A program made the position numbers and the translations under genes. The notes beneath the pieces were generated by a model that searched no databases, was not told the origin of the DNA, and saw only the letters and a program-made list of their open reading frames with translations. Shown one piece after another: positions 34,695 through 43,995 of a DNA stretch of 64,000 nucleotides (the first letter of the stretch is position 1; every line of letters starts with the position of its first letter). Source of the stretch: Romanomermis culicivorax (taxonomy: Eukaryota; Nematoda; Enoplea; Mermithida; Mermithidae); contig CAWUHX010000011.1 in assembly GCA_963922205.1 (NCBI GenBank), positions 1,539,749 to 1,603,748 on the forward strand. Reading direction: 5' to 3'.

Positions 34695-35679
34695 AAAATT
34701 TTCGGTATTTTTCATTTCGAAATGAATAAAAATGCATCTCCGCCCAGGAAGCCCTATTATAGGTTTTTTTGACCTACGAGTCACAAGCCAAACGGCTTGT
34801 TGACCTAAAATTTTACAAGCCATTTCAAATTTTTACAAGCCAATTTTATAATATCAGTATACGTGTATAAATTCCAATGCTAGGTTATTTCTTAAAGGAA
34901 TGTGTATATTGAGCATCATGGCAATCGATCAAAAAAGAGATGTGATTCAACATTTATTCAATAACATTTTAGAGCCGTTAATTCATTAAAATTCACGAAA
35001 CATTTGAAATTTTTCAGTTTGATCGAAGTCTAATCTACAAGCATTGTGGGAAAAATTTTCCAGCAAACTATCCAAGAACATAATGACTTTGAATTACATG
35101 AGAAATCGACGGTTAAGTAATCTATGATGACAAGTGAGAGCCAAAAAAAGCTATTAATCTTTCCTGCCTGAAACGCCGGAAAATTTTTTTTGGGTATTGA
35201 CATTCTTCGATGCTGGAAAATCAATTAACCAACCACTTATTTGAAGAATTAGTTTCGAATTTTGTGTTCAAAAGTCGTAATTTCTGGAATTTTATGTTTG
35301 AAAAATTTTGAAACCATTAATTTATTCACACATTCACACACTCTCATGAACTTGGCCGAAAAGATATGAGTAAGAAGAGTAGAAATTTCCGAAAACTACT
35401 TCCATGAAGCTTTTGGATTGATTTTACGTTAAGAAAGGAATAATCGCTCCGAAAAGTTTACAGACTTGACGTATTGATCTTTCTCAAAAAATGTGTCACG
35501 GGAAAAATGTGAATCTTCATCAAATATCAAGATGAAATATTGAAGATTATCAATTAAAACATGAGATAATACGTTTAAGATTAGTAAAACTATTAAAGAT
35601 TAAATGATAAATGAAGGTAGACGTGTTAGAAGCAGCGCCTGAGCTAGGAAATAAATAATAATGCTTATTTAACTTATAA

Positions 35680-35696
35680 CCGGCGCGAAGCGCCGG
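35680..35696 (+). repeat. GC hairpin module
   Basis: Perfect CCGGCGC, GAA, GCGCCGG, then AAAATGTTGAG and CTCCTAAAATGCACC. It lies near the right end of the 33458-35884 element. Confidence 0.9.
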
Positions 35697-36204
35697 AAAA
35701 TGTTGAGATTATGACCTCCTAAAATGCACCAAAATGCATCTTTTCTGCATCGGATATGATCAAACACATGACCCCTATAGCCTAATCAAGAAGAGTGGTT
35801 AGGCTCTCATTTTTACAAGCCAATTTGGCTTGTGCCCCTAAATTTTTAGGAGCAATGGCTCCTAATTGGCCTAAAAAAACCCTGGCTCTGACTTTCCTAC
35901 TTTTATTCGTCATTTGTTAAAAGTTTTCCATAAAAGGTTCGGATATCTGGAAATTTTTCATATCCAGACATCCGACGAACATCGCTAATGCCAATTGAGA
36001 TATTTAAGGCAATAGAGAATAGCGATGTGCGTTAGATATCCGGATATCCGCACGGATATTTTGAAAAACGGATATCCGGATGTAAATCCGGATATTTTCA
36101 CCGTTTAAAGAAGAAGTAAAGGTTACTGAAAAGTAAGTTGCTACATTATTACACAAAGTTTCAACAACAGAACAGCAAAAAGTTCGAATTATATGTGTAT
36201 ACAT

Positions 36205-36330
36205 ATACTGTTCATATACTATTCACTGCAGTTCATATCACTGCAGTTCATATACTATTCTCTGCAGTTCCTATACTATTCACTGCAGTTCATATACTAT
36301 TCGCCGCATCATTTACTGTTCACTGCAGGT
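36205..36330. repeat. Minisatellite of about 20 bp
   Basis: About six imperfect units of the type CACTGCAGTTCATATACTAT (the CTGCAG core repeats regularly; some units are shortened). It runs into the CAGG tip of the block at 36326. Confidence 0.8.
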
Positions 36331-36805
36331 TTTTTAGCACCCATTAGCATCCGTACCAATAAAAAAATATTTGATTAGCACAGTTAGCACTGTTGACAAA
36401 TAATACTTCGTTGTGTCAAACTAATGTGCGAGTGCAAATTTATCAATTCTGATAACATGCCTTTATTGTATTGACTCATGAAATTATGCTTGATATGGGA
36501 CTTTGAAAAGGAATAAGACTCTCACCTGATTCTAATTAAATCAGTTCATTTTTACATTATGCACTCCATTAGTTGACTGAGAAGTAAATATTCAGTAGTT
36601 AGTTTGACGGTTACTTTTAGGAATCGCTGAATTCGCATTCTGTTTCGATAAACGTTTACATCTTTTCATTGTATCTCGAACTATATATTGGTGAAAACGG
36701 CGATTTTTCATTTTTCACCATAATTTTGATATTCTTAACTTTCTTCTCGAACTTTTTCAAACATTTACCCTTTCAGTCATAAGCACCGTGCTAAAAAAAC
36801 TCCTG
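36326..36805. mobile_element. CAGG/AGCAC block, copy 2 (inverted)
   Basis: Inverted copy of 2487-2968, from CAGGTTTTTTAGCACCC to GCTAAAAAAACTCCTG. The flank CTATATAC matches the inverse of the flank of copy 1, showing that the block was already in place in the ancestor of both GATATCC elements. Confidence 0.5.
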
Positions 36806-36848
36806 CTATATACGTTACATCATATTTGACATACTAAACCAATCTTAA

Positions 36849-37918
36849 CCTTTTCTTTCCCAGGGATGTTCAACAACATCAAATTTCTAATTGGCTGAAA
36901 AGTAGGCGGAGCTTGACTTTGACGAATGGCCGATTTTATGTTTGGCGACATCAGTAGGAAGGATATATGGGCAACTGTGCTTTTTATGAACAGAATTTTC
37001 GTTCTCGAGCAATTTGGATTTTTGTCATCAGCCAAAAATTTTGTTTTTCTCTTCATTCCATTAAAAAAAGTTTTTAAATACAGTTTTTGGCTTTTGACTG
37101 TAATAAAATTCTGGGTTAGACAATAAAATTTGCTGATTCTGATAGTTCTTACTGTTTAGACTAATTTCACTTCAAACTATGGTACATGACTTTTTCATTT
37201 TGATGTCCTACAACATCAATGGGAAGTCCTGACCTGAAATTTTATTTTTTTAAATTTTTTTTGGTTGAATTTTGAGAAAAATATTGCAAAAAAAAAACTT
37301 GAAAAAACAATTTTTTTGCGTTAAATTTCATAAAAAATTCTAAAAAATTTAAAATTTTTGAACAAAATAAATATTTTTGAGTGAAAAATTCAACTCTTCG
37401 ATTTATGAACAAATTTTCTAAAATATCCTTTTTTGTGCTAAAGATTTTTTTGCGTAATTTCATGCAAAATTCAAAATTTTTTCCCAATTCTCGCAAGAGA
37501 AAAATTTTTTTGGGTTAAATTTCTTTAAAATTTCGAAAATTTGAAAAATTTTTAAAAAGAAATTTTTTTTCTGCAAAAATTCAACTTTTTGGTTGAAATT
37601 TGTTGAAAATTTTACAAAAAAAAATTTTCTGAGCCAAAATTTTTTTTGGCGTCAAATTTCATGAATAATTGAAAAATTTATAAATGTGAGAAATTTTACA
37701 ACAACAAAAACTTTTTTGAGCCATAATTTTAGCAAAAATTCAAAGTTTTGAGTGAAAAATTCGAGATTTTCATTGAATTTTGGTAAAAATTTCAAAATGT
37801 CAGCAAAGGTGTTTTTCTTCAAACTTTTGATATTTTAATGTCAATAAGAGTCCCTGCAATCAATTTTTTGGATGGAAAATTTTTTATCTCCATATTTCAT
37901 AAGTCGGGAAAGAAAGGG
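36849..37918. mobile_element. piggyBac-like MITE with TTAA duplication
   Basis: Inverted tips CCTTTTCTTTCCC (36849) and GGGAAAGAAAGG (to 37918), bounded on each side by TTAA (36845-36848, 37919-37922). The other copy of the host element (2450-2462) holds a single uninterrupted TTAA at the same place, a direct empty site. TTAA targeting is the hallmark of the piggyBac superfamily. Much of the interior is a degenerate A/T array. A 66-codon hydrophobic frame (36926-37126) has no recognised homology. Confidence 0.8.
37250..37860. repeat. Degenerate A/T-rich tandem array
   Basis: The phrase TTTTTTG-G-T-AAATTTCAT (with variants) recurs at about 37314, 37446, 37506 and 37640, suggesting a diverged unit of about 66 bp. 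Short A and T runs dominate. It lies within the piggyBac-like element. Confidence 0.55.
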
Positions 37919-38606
37919 TTAAACAAAGTGAGAATCCTACTGTAAAAGCGCTACGTAAACGACATTAACAGCGATTAATGCAGTCCGCCTACGATTAAGA
38001 AGCATAAAAAAGATTATACAAAGTTCTGTTTTCTTTGAAATGCTAAGGACATTGAACAATTGCAGTCCAAAATGCGGTTTAGAAGTAACTTTTCCTGAAA
38101 AGCCGCTAAGTTCTTAGAAGTCAGATTTTACCGGAGCCGTCGGATCCAATGATTCCAGAGTGAAATCCAGACCGAACAAATACAAGATCCAGATTCAACT
38201 CCAATATTTGACTCAATCTTAGGAAATTCAAGAGAGACGTAGCAAAAGCATGTCAATTTTTTGAATCTATCCACTGAAAAGCTTTTCCACGTTTCACTAA
38301 AAACGAGAAGACAAAAATATGAAAAATATATACTTTTCCTGCAGTTACTTCCTGAGATATTACAGTTTAAAAAAGTAACATATTTTTATAACAATCACGG
38401 TTAACGTAAATATAACACGAAAATTATTGCACCTATTGAATATGATTGTGTAGTAATGTATTTGACTCAATGTATCATTAGTATGTGACTTCTTTTTACC
38501 TCTGTGCAAACAAAATAAAAAATATCCAGATTACTCCGGATAAAGGTGAAAAAAACACGGTTATCTGGATATGAAAATGTCTTCGGGGCACATCAATAAT
38601 AGAGAC

Positions 38607-38793
38607 CCTGGTGGCTATTTGGCTATTGGGATCCTGCTGAAGGTAGAGACTCTCTTGACTGAAGTGGCCCTGGTGGTGGTAAAGACCATGTTGGATGAAG
38701 CGACTCATTCAGCAACTGGAGAGGCAGTTGAGACCCTGTAAACTGACGCAGCCCTGGTAGCTATTGAGAGCTTGATGCCGGTAGAGACCTGCA
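38607..38793. repeat. GC-balanced degenerate repeat patch
   Basis: Phrases such as GAGACCCTGGTGGCTATT, GTAGAGACTCTC, TGGCCCTGGTGG and GCCCTGGTAGCTATT recur at roughly 22-28 bp spacing. Composition is clearly less AT-rich than the surroundings. Minus-strand frames are open but look like a translated minisatellite, not a protein. Confidence 0.5.
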
Positions 38794-39592
38794 CCCAGTT
38801 CCACAATGCGCACTTTGGCGTGAAAGTGCCCTTTGTTTAGCAAAGTGCACTTTGCCAAAGTGCACTTTGTCGTAGTCGAGTTCCACAAATTTTCAAAGGG
38901 ACCTTTACTAAAAGGGCACTTTGCAAAGTTCCCTTTGAAAAACGGAATTTTTAAAGTTTTAGTTCCACAATGAACCCTTTGATAAAAGGGACACTTTTCA
39001 AAGTTAAAGTAAAGGGAAAGTTTCAAAAGAAGGGGGGGTCCCTTTGGGATGAAAGTGAGAAACTTTTATGCGTTTTTTTTGACGAAATCGTGTAATTCCT
39101 CCCTAAGTTGTTTCCCTAATTAAATCAAAACCTTATAATTTAGGATTATTTTATCAGTCGAAAGTTTTTAGATGTAAAATTTTAGACGTAGATTTTGCTA
39201 TATCAAAGTGAAATAGAAATATCAAGAAATATCCTAATTAGAAAAAATCGAGATTTTTTTAAACAGCGATTGGCAAAATTATTACAACGCCTAACAGAAC
39301 GCAAGCTCTATTTTGCTAAATATATATCGCTAGCTAGCACAAACTAAGTGAGATTTAAGTCGATGATGACCCCAAAATGAGAATTTAATTATATCGTAAA
39401 TAAACATGTTCTAATATAGAAAGTGCCCTTTGCAAAGTGCCCTTCGCAAAGTGTTGGTTGCAGTCTCAATGATGGAACTCCTTTGCAAAGGGTACTTTTG
39501 GTAGAGCACTTTTGAAAGTGCACTTTGTCGCAAAAGAACCCTTTCACTTTAGCAAAGTGCCCTTTGCCAAAGGGCTTGTTTGTAGAACTGGG
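38794..39592. mobile_element. MITE with CAAAGTGCACTTTG words
   Basis: Inverted tips CCCAGTTCCACAA (38794) and TTGTTTGTAGAACTGGG (ending 39592; one extra base). Both ends are packed with AAAGTGCACTTTG, AAAGGGCACTTT and GCCCTTTG words that pair with each other in many registers. The centre (39060-39410) is ordinary AT-rich DNA. No clear target duplication was found, so the superfamily is unassigned. Confidence 0.7.
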
Positions 39593-40394
39593 CCCTGAAT
39601 TTCAATTTGCTCTTGTGTTACTATTATGATATTCACATCCCTCATGACCTGATGATGTGATGACGTCACTCAATTTTAAAATTAATATTTAGCCTTTTAC
39701 ATTTTTTACATTTACTATTTTATACATTTAGACAGACAACTCTCACGCCTTAGTTCCTAATGAAACACTCGTCGACGACTAGTGTGCGGCGCGGAGCATC
39801 AGAAAATTTTGTGGTTTGACCTTCTGAAATGCACCTTTCCAGACTTCCCCATTGGGAGAGGTATGATAGGGTATTACACCTATCTGAAGTTCTAAAAACT
39901 GATCACTGGTTGCCTAATTTTGAGACAAATTGACTTGTTTAGTGGGCATTTAGCTACACTGCCCTGACAAATTTTCAACTTTACCCCTACCTTAAAAATC
40001 TGACCTTGGAGACCTCGGCACCTTTCTGTTTTTGAAACACGAAATTTTTTTGGCAGTTTGACAAAAGGGCCCAAAATCTTTCTGGTATGAAAACGTGACA
40101 GAATGGAGGCACCGTTTTTCCTCGAAGATTTTTTCCGCACGAGAATCGGACCCAAAATTTTTTTCTTCGATTTCGACAAATTTTCCACATTTCTAAAAAG
40201 TTTATAATGGGAACACGGATGCTTTTTTCTGCAGTTTAGGAATATACCCAAAGATTCTGATGTTTTTGGATTTCGGGGGCTGGCAAAAATCAAACTTTTG
40301 AAATTTCGACATTTTGGTTTTTTAATGTTCTTTTTGTTTCTCTATAAGGTTTTTAGAGGGGTTTTTGATTTCAATGCAGAATGTGGTCCACGAA
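39593..40394. other. Transposon fragments, no gene
   Basis: A degenerate GC hairpin (39785-39801) is followed by GAAAATTTTGTGG and CCTTCTGAAATGCACC. The stretch 40115-40290 is about 80% similar by eye to 42430-42585 (shared GAAGATTTTTTCC, GGACCCAAAATTTTTTTC and TCCACATTT blocks), so the minus-strand frame at 39892-40293 is repeat-derived. Confidence 0.5.
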
Positions 40395-41460
40395 CTAGAA
40401 TGCTTGTTGACCTAAAATTTTACAAGCCATTCCAAATTTTTACAAGCCAATTCTTTAATATCAGTATACATGAATAAATAGGTTATTTTTTAAAGAAATG
40501 TACATATTGAGCATCACGGCAATCGATCAAAAAAGAGATGTCATTCAACATTTATCCAATAACATTTTAGAGCTGTTAATTCACTAAAATTCAGGCAACA
40601 TTTGAAATTTTTGAGTTTGATCAATGTCCAATCTACAAGCATCATGAAACAAATTTTCCAGCAAACTATCCAAGAACATAATGACTTTGAATTACATGAG
40701 AAATCGATGGTTAAGTCCTCTATGATGACAAGTGAGAGCCAAAAAAAGCTATTAATCTTTCCTGCCTGAAACGCCGGAAATTTTTTTTGGGTATTGACAT
40801 TCTGCGATGCTGGAAAATCAATTTTCCAACCACTTATTTGAAGAATTAGTTTCGAATTTTCTATTCAAAAGTCGTAATTTCTGGAATTTTATGTTTGAAA
40901 AATTTTAAAACCATTAATTTATTCACACACTCTCATGAACTTGGCCGAAAAGATATGCGTAAGAAGAGTAGAAATTTCCGAAAACTACTTCCATGAAGCT
41001 TTTGGATTGATTTTACGTTAAGAAAGGAATAATCCATTCAAAAAGTTTACAGACTTGACGTATTGATCTTTCTCAAAAAATATGTCAAGGGAAAAATGTG
41101 AATCTTCATTAAATATCAAGATGAAATATTGAAGATTACCAATTAAAACATGAGATAATACGTTCAAGGTGATTAAAACTATTAAAGATCAAATGATAAA
41201 TGAAGGTAGACATGTTAGAAGCAGTGCCTGAGCTAGGAAATGAATGATAATGCATATTTAAGTTATAACCGGCGCGAAGCGCCGGAAAATTTTGAGATCA
41301 TGACCTTCTAAAATGCACCAAAATGCATCTTTTCTGTATTCGATATGATCAAACACATGACTCAAAAAATTCTGACAAGCCATTTTGGCTTGTTGGACAA
41401 AAATTCTACAAGCCATTTTGTCAGTCCAACAAGCCATGGCTTGTAAAATGCTAAAAAAAC
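40395..41460. repeat. Second copy of the ACAAGCC-word hairpin unit
   Basis: Collinear with 34780-35800 at roughly 90% by eye, including TTGACCTAAAATTTTACAAG, GCAATCGATCAAAAAAGAGA and the perfect hairpin near its end. The right part (41365-41460) has inverted ACAAGCC/GGCTTGT words and ends GCTAAAAAAACTGC, a tip-like sequence. A fragment of the same unit (about 48160-48320) abuts the gypsy element. Confidence 0.75.
41269..41285 (+). repeat. GC hairpin module
   Basis: Perfect CCGGCGC, GAA, GCGCCGG, then AAAATTTTGAG and CTTCTAAAATGCACC. Confidence 0.9.
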
Positions 41461-42327
41461 TGCAAAATTGAACTGTCGGGCGCCAGTACCGGAATGTTTG
41501 AAAAAAATTCCGAGCGGAAAACCCCGGAAAGACAAAGAATTTGAATAAGGATCATAATTTTCCTCTGAGAAACCTGCAGTATTTACACGTTCATGATGAA
41601 CTAAAGCGAATACTTGCTAAATAATTTGATAGAAAGGGTACACTCATATTATTCCTAGGGCGTAGGCTTAGGGGCGAAGCGAAGCGCCCGGAGGGCGGGA
41701 GCGAAGTCGAGTTGATGTGCGCCAACTTAGTCATAAATTGCCAATTTCGCTTTAGGCAGTATATCAGCTGTCGATATTTGAAGACTTAGTTTACACTCTG
41801 AAACGTTCAGCGAGCAAAAAAGTTTTCTGGGCGGGTTGGGTGGTTTTACGGCTAAGGTTGTTTTCGAATACGTTTTGCTAAGTATATGTTAGTAAGTATG
41901 TGCAAGACCAAATACTGCAATTGTTCCGGTTTTTTCTGGTTTAATTCTTCGGAATGTTTGGTATATCAAAATAATAATGTAAAAAAACTGTAAGCTTCGT
42001 CTATCATCTTAGACTAGTTAGGGAGTCTAAAAATGGCAGAAGTATTAATCTTATCGGGTGTCATCACTTTTTGCTGTAGGAAATCTGTGTGGTACGAAAA
42101 GAAATACAGCAATAGTGGGGACATGAGGAAGGAACGATAAGAAAATAAGAGAAGTAAAAAGGGAGCACAGCATGCGATATGTAAAAAGAAAATTCAAGAA
42201 AAAAGGGAAAAATGACAAATAAAGCGAAATATACAATAATGATCGTACGGGGACAGTTTTTTTCGGGGATGGCGACGGGCGGGGACGAGTTTTTCCCTGT
42301 TCTTTCGGGGATGGGGATGGGGAGAGA
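41461..42327. other. AT-rich DNA with a GC-rich patch
   Basis: 41655-41720 is a GC-rich patch with overlapping GGGGCGAAGCGAAGCGCCC-type self-complementary segments. At 42235-42327 GGGGACGGGG/GGGGATGG words resemble those at 47570-47655. The minus-strand frames at 42051-42429 are word arrays running into the next element. No gene. Confidence 0.45.
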
Positions 42328-42689
42328 CAGGGCCGTGCGCAGGATTTTTTCATGGGGGGGCGGACTAGATTTTTTCACTGAATAGCCCCAGAAAATGTTG
42401 ATCTTACGCGGATATACTGTGTGCATCACCGTTTTTTTTCCTCTAAGATTTTTTCCACATGAGAACCGGACCCAAAATTTTTTTCCTCATTTTCTAAAAA
42501 TTTTCCACATTTTTAAAAACGCTTATAATGTGGCTACGGATCCTTTTTTATGCATTTTAGGAGCATACCCAAGCATTTTGTTGTATTTGTAGTCAGAAAC
42601 CTGCAAAAATGAGGAAAAAATTGAGAAAAGTCTGGTTATGTTAGTCAAAATGAGCTCATGAAGAATATATTGGTGTTCTATAGAATGGT

Positions 42690-42706
42690 CCGGCGTCAAG
42701 CGCCGG
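42690..42706 (+). repeat. GC hairpin module
   Basis: CCGGCG stem, TCAAG loop, CGCCGG, then AAAAATTTTTTG and CTTTCTAAAACGCTGGAAAA. Confidence 0.8.
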
Positions 42707-42810
42707 AAAAATTTTTTGATTTTCACTTTCTAAAACGCTGGAAAATGAACTTTCATAACGTTGGGAAATAAATTAAAATCAGACTGATGAAGCGTAATTT
42801 GCCTCCCATT

Positions 42811-42827
42811 CCGGCGCGAAGCGCCGG
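42811..42827 (+). repeat. GC hairpin module
   Basis: Perfect CCGGCGC, GAA, GCGCCGG, then AAAAATTTTCGGG and ATTCTAAAACGCTGAAAAA. Confidence 0.9.
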
Positions 42828-43176
42828 AAAAATTTTCGGGTTTTTGTATTCTAAAACGCTGAAAAATAAATCTCTCCATCAGATAATTCGTGAACAAATG
42901 TTTTGAAATCGCGTTCTAGAGTATAATGTCTTCAATTTCCACCTTCAATAAACGCAAAAGTTCAGATTGCAAACGTTGAAAAAATTCCAATCATCGAGAG
43001 AAAAAATTCAGAGACGATGAAAAATCTCTATTTTCGGCGACATAATTGACTGTAAACGATTAGAAAATGAAACGAGCTAACTTGATTGACAGAAACTGTT
43101 GATCATTAATTAGTAAGTCGAAGTAGATATGCTAACGGCCGCGCCTGATAGAATATAGTTATAATTATACCCATGA

Positions 43177-43193
43177 CCGGCGCGAAGCGCCGG
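43177..43193 (+). repeat. GC hairpin module
   Basis: Perfect CCGGCGC, GAA, GCGCCGG, then AAAATTTTGAGATTTTGACC and CTTTTAAAGTCC. Confidence 0.9.
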
Positions 43194-43381
43194 AAAATTT
43201 TGAGATTTTGACCTTTTAAAGTCCAACAAAACGCATGTTTTCGGTTTAGAGTTACTGCCTCGATGGAGGGGAGGGCGGCCGCCCCCCGCCCCCCCCTTGC
43301 GCACGGCCATGGGGAGAGATATATACTTTAGAGTATAGGCATGTATAATACACGTATATATTATATACTACAGGTATAATG

Positions 43382-43833
43382 CATACATGTAATGGAGCCC
43401 CGAGGTCTGGGGGGGGGGGATTGGGCGACTTTTTTAGGGCCGGGGGTCAGTAATTCCCAAAATTTTGGGTGGTAGGGGTCTCTCAAGGAAAAATAACTCG
43501 ATTTTTTCACAAAAAAAGTCCGAAAAATAGTTCAAAAAATGGTAATTTTCTCCTAAAAAGATCGAAAAAAATGTATCCATGGCGCGAACCGCCAAGAAAA
43601 TTCACATTTTTTACTATTTTTCATTTAAAAATTGACATTTTTTGTCATAAAATTGACATTTTTCAGTATTTTTCCGACCAAAAGTATGGCGGTACCTACG
43701 GCTACCATATGGCTAGCCATTGGATTGGAAAATCCTGGGGGGGGGGCGGTCGCCCAATGGCTAGCCATATGGTCGGCGATTTCTGGGGGGGGGGTTCCCA
43801 TAGCACGACCCCCCCCCCCCAATTAAATGTATG
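43382..43833. mobile_element. hAT-type MITE, CATACATGTAA family, copy 2
   Basis: Inverted tips CATACATGTAA (43382) and TTAAATGTATG (ending 43833). Flanks GTATAATG (43374-43381) and GTATAGTG (43834-43841) agree at 7 of 8. It is 452 bp. The interior has CCATATGGCTAGCCATTGG and its inverse, 8-13 base G and C runs, and a hairpin remnant at 43581-43593. It is inverted relative to 13862-14289. A right-end fragment of the same family lies at 52596-52644. Confidence 0.88.
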
Positions 43834-43995
43834 GTATAGTGTATTATGGTATAGGCAGGTCCGTGTGCAGGACTTTTTCATGGGGGGCGGACTAGATTTT
43901 TTCACTGAATAGCCACAGAAAATGTTGATCTTATGCGGATTACTGCGTGCATACTGCCTCAATGGGGGGCGGCCGCCTCCCCCCTTGTGCACGGC

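Larger units (their letters stand above)
33458..35884. mobile_element. Large hAT-type element with ACAAGCC words and several hairpins
   Basis: Inverted tips CAGGGTTTTTTTGG (33458) and CTAAAAAAACCCTG (ending 35884) with a perfect 8-bp duplication GCTCTGAC (33450-33457, 35885-35892). It is 2427 bp with no transposase. It holds five hairpin modules (33946, 34215, 34678, 35163, 35680) and internal tip-like sequences (about 33728 and 34763), so it is probably a composite of several related units. Its left 290 bp recur at 52770-53050 and its 34780-35800 part recurs at 40395-41380. Confidence 0.88.
36020..38598. mobile_element. Non-autonomous hAT-type element, GATATCC family, copy 2 (inverted)
   Basis: Tips TAGCGATGTGCG (36020) and GCACATCAATA (ending 38598). 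Flanks ATAGAGAA (36012-36019) and ATAGAGAC (38599-38606) agree at 7 of 8. It is the inverted counterpart of 814-3171. It lacks the GAACC insertion but has gained a TTAA-flanked insertion at 36849-37918 and a short tandem array. Comparison of the two copies gives empty-site evidence for both insertions. Confidence 0.82.
42328..43311. mobile_element. hAT-type element with CAGGGCCGTGCGCA tips
   Basis: Inverted tips CAGGGCCGTGCGCAGG (42328) and CTTGCGCACGGCCATG (ending 43311) with a perfect 8-bp duplication GGGAGAGA (42320-42327, 43312-43319). It is 984 bp. It has three hairpin modules, the first two at 42690 and 42811 in tandem-like spacing, and a third at 43177 near the right end. G and C runs lie next to the tips. 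No transposase. Confidence 0.88.

Noticed and set aside
42051-42429. Pro/Ser-rich minus-strand frames of 100-121 codons
   Set aside because: They translate GGGGATGG/GGGGACGGGG word arrays and the tip of the 42328-43311 element.
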